11,053 bases of DNA from an uncultured Clostridia bacterium (lineage in GTDB: Bacteria; Bacillota; Clostridia; Oscillospirales; Acutalibacteraceae): contig CALGCE010000173.1 of assembly GCA_937884625.1 (NCBI GenBank), positions 1-11,053 on the forward strand. Reading direction: 5' to 3'. Shown here piece by piece: positions 1 through 6,346 of the stretch. Numbering within the stretch: position 1 is the stretch's first letter; every line of letters begins with the position of its first letter. Below the pieces are notes generated by a model. It was not told the DNA's origin and made no database searches. It saw nothing but the letters and a program-made list of their open reading frames with translations. Position numbers and translations under genes: made by a program.

Positions 1-84
1 ACCATGTATCAGGATGTCCGCGATTCGGACGGTGTGATATTCGTTTCCCCGATATACATGAACGGCATCACCGGACAGGAATTC
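1..84 (+). CDS. Flavodoxin / NADPH-dependent FMN reductase-like fragment (partial at both ends)
   Basis: The reading frame open from the left edge contains DSDGVIFVSPIYMNGITGQ, which resembles the flavin-binding loop region of flavodoxin-fold FMN reductases (typical pattern: aDgiIf.SPvY...tgqlK). Such proteins transfer electrons through bound FMN in the cytoplasm. The match ends at the GAATTC at 79-84; immediately after it the frame becomes an unrelated FGE domain. The ATG at 4 is probably an internal methionine, because the flavodoxin N-terminal strand and phosphate-binding loop would lie upstream. The source organism cannot be assigned from 28 codons. Family call is by motif only. Confidence 0.5.
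79..84. other. EcoRI site at a chimeric junction (flavodoxin-like / FGE domain)
   Basis: GAATTC is the point at which a flavodoxin-like frame becomes the FRLPTEAEWEYA block of an FGE domain. No natural protein of this architecture is known to me: the FGE core lacks its first half and the flavodoxin lacks its second half. Confidence 0.75.
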
Positions 85-597
85 CGACTGCCCACAGAGG
101 CCGAGTGGGAGTATGCCGCACGCGCCGGCAGCCAGGACGCATATCCTTTCGAGGGCAAGCCCAAGCAGTCCACTTCCGAAGGACTCGCAAAGAAGATCTT
201 CGGTACCGATACCACGGTCATCAGACGCTATGTCGTTTACAAGGAGACCAGCAAGGGCCGTACACAGTCGCCCAACAGCGTGAAGGCCAACGCCTTCGGG
301 CTCAAGAACATGGCCGGCAACGTGCTCGAGTACTGCTCTGACTGGTATTCTCCCGACAGCTATACCGATGCCGAGGTGACCGACCCCAAGGGCCCCGAGA
401 CCGGAACCGAGCATGTGGTCCGCGGCGGCCTCTATGCCGACGACGCCGCTCTCATGCGCAGTGCGTCCCGCGGCAGCACACACCACGACGCATGGCTCAG
501 CACAGACCCTCAGAACCCCAAGAGCATCTGGTGGTACTCTGACATAAAGGGTATCGGCTTCAGAGTCGTGTGCGAAGTACCTGAAACAATCAAATAA
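79..597 (+). CDS. Formylglycine-generating enzyme (SUMF1/EgtB/PvdO family) domain protein, C-terminal part
   Basis: About 170 residues of the FGE-sulfatase fold are present. The conserved block FRLPTEAEWEYAARAG comes straight after the GAATTC at 79-84, followed by NVLEYCSDWYSPDSY, VVRGGLYADD, RSASRG and the terminal GFRVV motif. In Bacteroidetes this domain occurs in sulfatase-activating enzymes and in gliding/type IX secretion lipoproteins (GldK/PorK); the fragment does not decide between them. The N-terminal half, where any signal peptide or lipobox would be, is missing because the fragment starts at the restriction site. Codons are rich in C/G at third positions, unlike the AT-rich genes from position 640 on. 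The stop TAA is at 595-597, and a second gene begins 10 nt later, which suggests an operon in the source genome. The apparent ORF starting at 4 is a junction artefact joining this domain to the flavodoxin-like fragment. Confidence 0.8.
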   Translation, partial: EFRLPTEAEWEYAARAGSQDAYPFEGKPKQSTSEGLAKKIFGTDTTVIRRYVVYKETSKGRTQSPNSVKANAFGLKNMAGNVLEYCSDWYSPDSYTDAEVTDPKGPETGTEHVVRGGLYADDAALMRSASRGSTHHDAWLSTDPQNPKSIWWYSDIKGIGFRVVCEVPETIK

Positions 598-607
598 CCA
601 CAATATC

Positions 608-640
608 ATGAAAAAAGACAACATCAACCGCAGGGAATTC
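608..640 (+). CDS. N-terminus of a twin-arginine signal protein (first 11 codons only)
   Basis: ATG at 608 opens MKKDNINRREF, the usual start of a Bacteroidetes Tat-exported protein (basic N-terminus then RREFL). Oxidoreductases of the Gfo/Idh/MocA type commonly start this way, but 11 codons cannot prove the family. It lies 10 nt after the FGE gene stop. At the GAATTC (635-640) the true sequence ends. The open frame continues to 910, but from there it is simply the antisense of cysE: the strand complementary to these bases encodes well-conserved CysE. So the 100-residue ORF 608-910 is not a real protein. Confidence 0.55.
635..640. other. EcoRI site at a chimeric junction (Bacteroidales-like / Firmicute)
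   Basis: GAATTC lies exactly where a plus-strand Tat signal sequence loses sense and where minus-strand CysE (to the right) loses homology. Base composition and strand orientation of genes also switch here. A matching site at 79-84 bounds the other end of a 556-bp fragment. Confidence 0.85.
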
Positions 641-973
641 CTTACCCGTACCGCCAAGAGTTACGCCCTGATATATAAGTACGTCATCGCCTATCTCGGC
701 GGTTTCTCCTATAACTATGCCCGTACCGTGATCTATTACAAGCCTTTTGCCTATTTTTGCGGCAGGGTGTATTTCAATACCCGTTTTTCTTGCCGCTTTT
801 TGCGATATAAGACGTGCCAAAAACAAATGCCCGTGCTCATAATATCTATGAGCTCTGCGGTACATTCTTATTGCCTTTACACCGGGGTAAAGAAAAAATA
901 TTTCAAGTGACGAACGAGCCGCAGGGTCCCTGTCCTTTACCGCCTTTATGTCCTCTTTTATTCTATCAAACAA
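635..973 (-). CDS. cysE: Serine O-acetyltransferase, 3'-truncated at an EcoRI junction
   Basis: CysE transfers acetyl from acetyl-CoA to L-serine, the first step of cysteine synthesis, in the cytoplasm. The visible 113 residues contain the family N-terminus (FDRIKEDIKAV.DRDPAARS), the segment YPGVKAIRMYRRAH, and the start of the left-handed beta-helix with TGIEIHPAAKIGK, the active-site region IDHGTGIVIGETAEIGDD and GVTLGGTGKE. At GGTGKEF the homology stops exactly at GAATTC (635-640); normal CysE continues with a basic loop and several more hexapeptide turns. The frame runs on to 590 in unrelated DNA. The start appears to be TTG at 971-973, since residue 2 onward matches the family start, and AAGGGG lies 8 nt upstream (982-987 on the other strand). 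It follows pgsA across a 285-nt gap filled by an inverted-repeat element. Confidence 0.88.
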
Positions 974-986
974 AATATCAACCCCT

Positions 987-1261
987 TAAACAAAGCCGAC
1001 AAGTCCGAACCCGATTTTAAAGGGCGGATTTTCGCCTTTGCGTTGTTAAAATACTCGTAAATCCGTCAGGATTTACTGCGTTTTGTGCCTCGCACAGACA
1101 AAAATCCACCTCTTTAAAATTCTGCGACCTAAAATGAGCGGAATTTTGAGTAGTTTTTGGTGCGGAAGAATCCGCAAGGCTAACGCCTGCGGTTGATGAC
1201 AAGCCGAAAAGTGCCAAAATTAAGCCATTTTAGGCGGGTTTGGATTTGTCGGCTTTGTTTA
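987..1261. repeat. 275-bp MITE-like sequence with 27-bp terminal inverted repeats
   Basis: The ends 987-1013 and 1235-1261 are inverted copies matching at 25 of 27 bases (TAAACAAAGCCGACAA then TCC then AACCCG, with two differences). The inside is non-coding and full of smaller hairpins: an 8-bp stem with 4-nt loop at 1057-1076, a 7-bp pair at 1116-1122/1141-1147, and a bulged stem at 1172-1192. CTTAAA occurs just outside both ends (985-990 and 1262-1267), possibly a target duplication, although the left copy overlaps the repeat end. The right end contains the pgsA stop codon (1259-1261), and the left end abuts the cysE ribosome-binding site. It fills the pgsA-cysE gap. It could be a miniature transposable element, a REP-like dispersed repeat, or a large intergenic RNA fold. 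I see no gene in it; the 66-residue minus-strand frame inside has no recognisable features. Confidence 0.6.
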
Positions 1262-1849
1262 CTTAAACGGATTAATGTAGTCTTTACTGCCTACAAGATA
1301 GGTTGCACCCGATATAATACAAAGTACCGCAGAAATCCAAAATAGCGTTACAAGTATTATATTAATAATATCAAACGCACCCGAAGACAGATTTACAAAC
1401 TCCCTTACAGAATACGCAAATAACGCCAAAATGATACTAATCATCTGGCTTACCGTCTTGCTCTTTCCCCACATATTTGCCGCTATTACCTTACCGCCTG
1501 ACGATACAACGACAAGCCTTACCGATGATACCATAAATTCTCTGAACAGTACAATAAATGTTATCGCCGTAAGGTGGATTATATATTTTGTTCCTGCATA
1601 CATACTTATAAAACCTAAAAATGCGGCGGTGGTAAGCATTTTATCGGCAAGTGGGTCTAAAAACTTGCCGAAATCGGTTACAAGGTTATACTTTCTTGCC
1701 ATTTTACCGTCTATCATATCGGTAAGCGATGCCAATATAAAAATTATCAGCGATACAGTGTAGTGATACTTAAAATTAATAAGCATTGTCGCCATAAATA
1801 TCGGTGTTGCTATAATTCTTCCAATAGTAAGTTTATTCGGTGTATTCAT
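1259..1849 (-). CDS. pgsA: CDP-diacylglycerol--glycerol-3-phosphate 3-phosphatidyltransferase
   Basis: This integral membrane enzyme makes phosphatidylglycerol phosphate from CDP-diacylglycerol and glycerol-3-phosphate, the committed step to phosphatidylglycerol. The 196 residues carry the CDP-alcohol phosphatidyltransferase signature in TDMIDGKMARKYN...DFGKFLDPLADK, that is D-x2-DG-x2-AR...G-x3-D-x3-D with all acidic residues present. N-terminal NKLTIGRIIATPIF is typical of PgsA, and several hydrophobic helices follow (about residues 10-45, 85-110, 120-145, 160-190). The ATG directly follows the rimO TAA with no gap. A G-rich stretch (GGGGGA) inside the end of rimO is a plausible ribosome-binding site, so translation is probably coupled. 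The stop codon lies in the terminal repeat of the downstream element. Confidence 0.95.
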   Translation of the reverse strand: MNTPNKLTIGRIIATPIFMATMLINFKYHYTVSLIIFILASLTDMIDGKMARKYNLVTDFGKFLDPLADKMLTTAAFLGFISMYAGTKYIIHLTAITFIVLFREFMVSSVRLVVVSSGGKVIAANMWGKSKTVSQMISIILALFAYSVREFVNLSSGAFDIINIILVTLFWISAVLCIISGATYLVGSKDYINPFK

Positions 1850-3172
1850 TTAAATCAGTTCCCCCAACAAATCGTATTCTATGGTATCAGTTACCCTTAC
1901 CTTTACAAAATCGCCTATTTTAAGACGTCTGCCGGACATAAAAAATATTTTACCGTCAATTTCGGGTGCATCACAAGGTGTTCTGCCGAAATAACATTTA
2001 ATATAATCGTCATACCCCTCAATAAGCACCTCTGTTATACTGCCAATCTTTTCTGCATTCTTTTCCGATTGAATTGTAAACTGCGTTTCCATTATGTTTT
2101 CCATTCGGTCGGTCTTTGTCTGCTCGTCTATCTGGTCGGGCATTAAAGAGGCTGCCGTATCTTCCTCGGCAGAGTAGGTAAAACAACCAAGCCTGTCAAA
2201 CCGCTTTTCCTTTACAAACTCCGCCATCTCACAAAACTGTTCATCAGTTTCAGTGGGAAAACCCGTTATAAGCGTAGTCCTTATCGTAATATCGGGTATT
2301 TTTTCTCTTATTTTATCCACAAGTGCGGATAAACTTTTCTTGTCGCCCTTGCGGTTCATTTTTTTAAGTATTTCCCCGTTTACATGTTGTATCGGCATAT
2401 CAAGATACTTTACAAGTTTCTTCTGCTCTGCCATTAGCGTTAAAAGTTCATCGGTTATTCTTTCAGGGTATGTATAAAGCGTTCTTATCCAGTGGATACC
2501 GTCTATCTTGCAGAGTTCTTTAAGCAGTTCACAAAGCATTGGTTTGCCATATAGGTCGGTACCGTAGGCGGTGGTGTCCTGTGCTACTACAATTAACTCC
2601 TTAACACCCCTGTTTGCAAGACTTTTTGCCTCGCTAACGCAGTCTTCTATACTCCTACTTCTTGCCCTGCCCCTGATTTTCGGTATAACGCAATAGGTAC
2701 AACAGTTATCACAACCGTCCCCTATTTTAAGATACGCATAAAACGGCAAACCGCCTAAAATTCTTTCTCCGTTTAAATCAAGATTACACTTATCACCGTA
2801 GGTGTTCTTTTTTTCTCCTTCTATCGCCCTTTTTACAATATCGGCTATATCGGAATTTGAGCCTATTCCTACACATACGTCAACTTCGGGTATTTCTTCG
2901 GTTACGTCGTCTTTGTATCTCTCCGCAAGACAGCCCGTTACTATAAGTGCTTTACACTTACCGCCCTTTTTATACTGCGATGCCTCCAAGATATTTTCAA
3001 CCGCTTCTGCCTTTGCATCCTCAATAAATGCACAGGTGTTTATAATAATGGCGTCGGCTTCCGCCTCTTGCACGCCTATTTCAAAACCCGCATTTTTAAG
3101 GGACGCCAACATCTTTTCTGCGTCTACCTCGTTTTTCGGGCACCCTAACGATACCACACTTACCTTATACAT
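1850..3172 (-). CDS. rimO: Ribosomal protein S12 methylthiotransferase RimO (radical SAM)
   Basis: RimO adds a methylthio group to a conserved aspartate of ribosomal protein S12, using two iron-sulfur clusters and S-adenosylmethionine. From the chosen ATG the protein has 440 residues, the usual length. The N-terminal UPF0004 domain begins YKVSVVSLGCPKNEVDAE and supplies cysteines in SLGC, NTCAF and TGCLAERY. The radical-SAM domain has GDGCDNCCTYCVIPKIRG with the CX3CX2C cluster motif, and a TRAM domain ends the protein (from about IGSITEVLIEGYDD). The open frame can start 12 nt earlier at a GTG (3182-3184), but ATG at 3170-3172 is preferred: it has GAGG 6-7 nt upstream, avoids overlap with recX, and gives the family N-terminus. 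It sits 1 nt after the recX stop and directly before pgsA. Confidence 0.96.
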   Translation of the reverse strand: MYKVSVVSLGCPKNEVDAEKMLASLKNAGFEIGVQEAEADAIIINTCAFIEDAKAEAVENILEASQYKKGGKCKALIVTGCLAERYKDDVTEEIPEVDVCVGIGSNSDIADIVKRAIEGEKKNTYGDKCNLDLNGERILGGLPFYAYLKIGDGCDNCCTYCVIPKIRGRARSRSIEDCVSEAKSLANRGVKELIVVAQDTTAYGTDLYGKPMLCELLKELCKIDGIHWIRTLYTYPERITDELLTLMAEQKKLVKYLDMPIQHVNGEILKKMNRKGDKKSLSALVDKIREKIPDITIRTTLITGFPTETDEQFCEMAEFVKEKRFDRLGCFTYSAEEDTAASLMPDQIDEQTKTDRMENIMETQFTIQSEKNAEKIGSITEVLIEGYDDYIKCYFGRTPCDAPEIDGKIFFMSGRRLKIGDFVKVRVTDTIEYDLLGELI

Positions 3173-3173
3173 A

Positions 3174-3800
3174 CTAATCCTCACTGATATACCGCAATTC
3201 CTCGCAGTAATCCTTTAAAACATCACGCACCGCAGAAAACGAAAATCCCTTTCTTGCAAGTGCAGAGTATACCTTTTGTATACTTTGTTTGTCGCCTAAT
3301 TTATTTTTATACTTTTTATCTATTACCGCTCTTATCTGCGAACATTCGTCAACTTCCAGTGCATCTACCGTATCCTTTGCTATATCTTTGGGTACGCCCT
3401 TTGTTATCAGTTTCATATAGATTTCTCTTGACGATATGTTATTATCGCTTAGCCGTTCTGAATATCTGTTTGCATACCTCACATCATCCAAAAGGTCAGG
3501 TTCGCTAAGTCTTTCAATTACTTTCGCACAGTTTTCTTTTGAAAAGTTCGACCTTACAAGTTTATCATAAAGTGCTTTTTTAGTGTGGTCTGCTCTGTCA
3601 AGATACCACAACGCCTTTGACTTTGCACGGTAATAATCCGATTTTTTTAAAAGTTCCTCAACCTGACACTTTTCAAGACTGCAACCTACACTTAAAGAAA
3701 TCTCACTAAACAAATCACAATCTATGTAAAATGTATTGCCGTCGTCACTCTCAATACGCATCAGGTGTTTTTTGTCTTTTTTTATTGATGATATTATCAT
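3174..3800 (-). CDS. recX: Regulatory protein RecX
   Basis: RecX binds RecA filaments and modulates strand exchange and RecA ATPase activity. The 208-residue product has the three-helix RecX repeats, seen in AKSKALWYLDRADHTKKALYDKL, LLDDVRYANRYSERLSDNNIS and SREIYMKLITKGVPKDIAKDT, with another degenerate repeat near the C-terminus (QKVYSALARKGFSFSAVRDVL). Its ATG (3798-3800) overlaps the recA stop by one base in a TGATG arrangement, so translation is probably coupled to RecA. Because recA is here joined in frame to an element integrase, RecX would also fall under whatever promoter the element provides. The short stop-to-start spacing to rimO puts it in the same transcript. Confidence 0.93.
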   Translation of the reverse strand: MIISSIKKDKKHLMRIESDDGNTFYIDCDLFSEISLSVGCSLEKCQVEELLKKSDYYRAKSKALWYLDRADHTKKALYDKLVRSNFSKENCAKVIERLSEPDLLDDVRYANRYSERLSDNNISSREIYMKLITKGVPKDIAKDTVDALEVDECSQIRAVIDKKYKNKLGDKQSIQKVYSALARKGFSFSAVRDVLKDYCEELRYISED

Positions 3801-4942
3801 CAGTCGTCTACCGCAATATCGATATTAACCTTTTTATGAGGTCTCTCATTTTCTGCCTCGACAGGCATAACAACAGGCTCTTCTTCTACTTCCTGTGCTT
3901 TGCCCTTACCGTTTAATACCTGAGCATACTTTTCCATTATTTTGTTTTCTATCTCTAATGCCAATTCCTTGTTATCTAAAAGCAGTTGTTTTACGTTGTC
4001 CCTGCCCTGACCGAGTCTGGTATCGCCGTAATAGAACCACGCACCCGAACGTTTGAGTATCTCAAAATTTACGCCCATATCGACAAGTTCGCCCTCACGG
4101 GAAATTCCCTTGCCGTACATAACATCAAACTCTGCCTCTCTAAACGGCGGTGCTACTTTATTTTTAACAACCCTTGCCCTCGTTCTCGTACCAATCATTT
4201 CACTGCCGTTTTTGATAACGTCTGACTTTCTGACATCAATACGGACACTAGCATAGAATTTCAGTGCTCTTCCTCCCGTAGTCGTTTCGGGATTGCCGTA
4301 AACAACGCCTATCTTCTCACGAAGTTGGTTGATAAATATAGCACAGCAGTTTGACTTTGAGAGTGCACCCGTAAGTTTACGCAGTGCCTGTGACATAAGT
4401 CTTGCCAACTGACCTACATGGGAATCTCCCATTTCGCCCTCAATTTCCGCCTTTGTAACGAGGGCTGCAACCGAGTCGATAACTATTATATCAATAGCAC
4501 CCGAGCGTACCAACGCTTCGGCGATTTCGAGTGCCTGTTCGCCCGAATCGGGTTGCGATACCAAAAGACTGTCAATATCTACGCCAAGGTTAGCCGCATA
4601 CACAGGGTCAAGTGCGTGTTCAACGTCAATAAACGCCGCCGTACCACCCGCTTTTTGAGATTCTGCTACGCAGTGCAGTGCAAGGGTAGTTTTACCCGAT
4701 GATTCAGGTCCGTAAATCTCAATAATTCTGCCCTTAGGCACACCGCCGATGCCGAGTGCCGCATCCAGAGCCAAAGAGCCGGGGGGGATGGCATCCACGA
4801 TCATATCCGGGCGGTCGCCCAGGCGCATGACGGTTCCCTTGCCGAAATTCTTATCGATCTGAGCCAGTGCGGTCTCCAGAGCTTTCTTCTTGTCGTCCGC
4901 CTGACCATGGGTGGTTATGGGAGCTTTTTTCTTTTCAGCCAT
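3800..4942 (-). CDS. recA: Recombinase RecA (complete, internal start inside the integrase frame)
   Basis: RecA forms filaments on single-stranded DNA, drives strand exchange and triggers SOS cleavage of LexA. From ATG 4940-4942 it has 380 residues with a normal N-terminus ([19 protein letters not shown]), Walker A GPESSGKT (78-85), Walker B in [12 protein letters not shown], the L2/ATP-cap region [27 protein letters not shown], the C-terminal domain and an acidic tail. It is in the same frame as the upstream integrase with no stop between them. No strong Shine-Dalgarno precedes the ATG (only GAAAG-type purines), so internal initiation may be weak. Codon use changes inside the gene: residues 21-60 have G or C at 29 of 40 third positions, residues 71-110 at 14 of 40 (hand count). 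I infer that the 5' part came with the mobile element and the rest is host DNA. The host recA promoter must lie at the far end of the element, outside the window. Confidence 0.95.
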   Translation of the reverse strand: MAEKKKAPITTHGQADDKKKALETALAQIDKNFGKGTVMRLGDRPDMIVDAIPPGSLALDAALGIGGVPKGRIIEIYGPESSGKTTLALHCVAESQKAGGTAAFIDVEHALDPVYAANLGVDIDSLLVSQPDSGEQALEIAEALVRSGAIDIIVIDSVAALVTKAEIEGEMGDSHVGQLARLMSQALRKLTGALSKSNCCAIFINQLREKIGVVYGNPETTTGGRALKFYASVRIDVRKSDVIKNGSEMIGTRTRARVVKNKVAPPFREAEFDVMYGKGISREGELVDMGVNFEILKRSGAWFYYGDTRLGQGRDNVKQLLLDNKELALEIENKIMEKYAQVLNGKGKAQEVEEEPVVMPVEAENERPHKKVNIDIAVDD

Positions 4943-6346
4943 TATTTCGGCTTTCTTTTCGGCTATCATCTTTGCAAGGAGTTTTTCACATTCTTCTCTC
5001 GTCTTTGCATATACATTGAATTTCTTTCGCTTGCCGTCGGGCATTGTTGGATAGAAACTTCCTTCCCACAGCGTATCGCTTATTTTATATATGCATCCCG
5101 TGCCGCTCTTTCGGATTTTAGGTGTGTACGGCTCGAAAATTTCGCCCACGGTGCCTGTTTCAACTTTGCTCGGCTCATTCTTCGTAACGGGCATACAAGC
5201 GTCTGTACCGCCGATTTTACGGTCAATTTTTACGGAAGCTTGTTCTTTCATATTATCGGTTATATGCGAGTAGATGTTGAGAGTTGTTTCCGAACTGATG
5301 TGTCCTATAATCGAAGATAAAGTTTTTATATCGATACCGTTTTCAAGAGCCATGGTTGCAAAGGTGTGCCGAAGGTCGTGGAAGCGAATATCCTTACAGT
5401 GTGAGCGCCGAAGTATAAGCTTAAAGCGATGTTGAAGTGCCGTAGGATTTCTCGGCTCTCCCTCTTTTACGGGGGAGGGAAATATCCATTCGCAAGTCTT
5501 GTTTTTCTTCATTTCTATGAGGATTTCAACCATATATAGCGGCAACACTACTGTCCTTTCCGAACTTTTGGTTTTAGGCGGCTGTATCATTATTTTGCCG
5601 CTCGCAGGCACAACCTCTCTTGCAATGTGCAGACTGCCGTCATTTATATTAAGGTCGCTCCATTTTAGTCCGAGTATTTCGCCACGGCGCATTCCTGTTG
5701 ACAGTTCGAGAAGAAATATTTCGTAGTAGCCCTCCTCTTTTGCACGGGCAAGAAAGCGACTGATTTCAGATGGTGTCAGCACTTGCATTTCACGGTCTTT
5801 TTTAGGCGGTAACTTACAACCGGTTGAAGGGTTCTTCGTTATAAGACATTCGGCAACGGCTTTTTCAAGTGCTGCCCTGCACTGTGCGTGGCAGGAGCGT
5901 ACCATTCTGTTTGATATTTCCGTACCTTTCTTATCGCAGTATTGAAGTCTGCCGTTTTTCTTAAGTTTCGCATAAAACTGCTGTAAATCATTTTGCGATA
6001 ACTCGTTTAGCGGTATATCACCTATCGAGGGGATAATGTGCTTATAGATGTGGTTTTCATAACCTGCTTTTGTCGTTTCTCTGAGAGCAGGTTTACAGTA
6101 ATTTTGATACCAATAGTCTATCCAATCTCCAAAGGGCATATTCGGTCTCAGCCGTTCCGTTATTTTGCCGACCGTTTGTTTAAGAGTATTTAGTTTTTCT
6201 TCGCATTCGCTTTTTGTTTTTGCTGTTACGCATTTTGTTTTTGGTTTACCTTTCTCATCGTAACCTATGACAATTCTGCCTTCCCAACGGCCGTCTTTAC
6301 GAAGACGCATTGTTCCGTCGCCTTGTTTTCTTTTGTTATTTGACAT
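3800..6346 (-). CDS. Tyrosine recombinase (integrase) read in frame into RecA, 848-codon fusion
   Basis: Codons 1-468 encode a phage/ICE-type tyrosine recombinase and codons 469-848 are full RecA. The integrase part has an N-terminal AP2-like arm-binding domain ([20 protein letters not shown], about 8-55), a SAM-like core-binding domain (about 65-170) and a catalytic domain (about 190-370) with R220 in STGMRRGE, a lysine at 258 or 260, H323 and R326 in HDLRHTFA, H349 in IIGH and nucleophile Y359. After it comes an unusual tail (about 410-465) that repeats the arm-domain pattern: [19 protein letters not shown]...[10 protein letters not shown]. No stop precedes RecA. The start ATG 6344-6346 has GGAG 8 nt upstream and overlaps the previous integrase gene by 11 nt. 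The protein may be made as a fusion, or as an integrase plus separately initiated RecA; the sequence alone does not decide. No GAATTC lies at this joint, so it is not the cloning artefact seen at the left edge. Confidence 0.88.
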   Translation of the reverse strand: MSNNKRKQGDGTMRLRKDGRWEGRIVIGYDEKGKPKTKCVTAKTKSECEEKLNTLKQTVGKITERLRPNMPFGDWIDYWYQNYCKPALRETTKAGYENHIYKHIIPSIGDIPLNELSQNDLQQFYAKLKKNGRLQYCDKKGTEISNRMVRSCHAQCRAALEKAVAECLITKNPSTGCKLPPKKDREMQVLTPSEISRFLARAKEEGYYEIFLLELSTGMRRGEILGLKWSDLNINDGSLHIAREVVPASGKIMIQPPKTKSSERTVVLPLYMVEILIEMKKNKTCEWIFPSPVKEGEPRNPTALQHRFKLILRRSHCKDIRFHDLRHTFATMALENGIDIKTLSSIIGHISSETTLNIYSHITDNMKEQASVKIDRKIGGTDACMPVTKNEPSKVETGTVGEIFEPYTPKIRKSGTGCIYKISDTLWEGSFYPTMPDGKRKKFNVYAKTREECEKLLAKMIAEKKAEIMAEKKKAPITTHGQADDKKKALETALAQIDKNFGKGTVMRLGDRPDMIVDAIPPGSLALDAALGIGGVPKGRIIEIYGPESSGKTTLALHCVAESQKAGGTAAFIDVEHALDPVYAANLGVDIDSLLVSQPDSGEQALEIAEALVRSGAIDIIVIDSVAALVTKAEIEGEMGDSHVGQLARLMSQALRKLTGALSKSNCCAIFINQLREKIGVVYGNPETTTGGRALKFYASVRIDVRKSDVIKNGSEMIGTRTRARVVKNKVAPPFREAEFDVMYGKGISREGELVDMGVNFEILKRSGAWFYYGDTRLGQGRDNVKQLLLDNKELALEIENKIMEKYAQVLNGKGKAQEVEEEPVVMPVEAENERPHKKVNIDIAVDD
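4725..4790. other. Probable integration (att) region within the recA 5' coding part
   Basis: Codon usage and base composition of recA switch in this interval: GC-rich to its right (for example CTG, ATC, GCC and CCC codons; the run of seven G at 4781-4787) and AT-rich to its left (ATT, GAA, AAA). It corresponds to the conserved residues around [11 protein letters not shown] just before Walker A, where nucleotide conservation between hosts could support site-specific recombination. The exact core cannot be set without the other end of the element. Placement is inference from composition plus the adjacent integrase genes. Confidence 0.5.

Noticed and set aside
590..634. Continuation of the cysE frame to a stop at 590
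   Set aside because: These codons are antisense to the FGE/Tat fragment beyond the EcoRI site and have no CysE similarity.
608..910. 100-residue plus-strand ORF beginning with a Tat-like signal
   Set aside because: After residue 11 it is the antisense of well-conserved CysE; the frame exists only because of the EcoRI joint.
1431..2146. Plus-strand ORFs antisense to pgsA and rimO
   Set aside because: Both opposite-strand genes are unambiguous, with intact motifs; these frames are shadows.
3800..4942. RecA intein as an explanation of the extra coding sequence
   Set aside because: RecA is uninterrupted from residue 1 to 380; the additional sequence is N-terminal and is a tyrosine recombinase, not a splicing domain.
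4725..4960. Integrase-recA joint as another restriction-cloning artefact
   Set aside because: No GAATTC is present here (nearest lookalike is GAAATTC), and RecA homology is continuous through the composition change. Assembly collapse between two strains' recA remains possible and is noted as a test.
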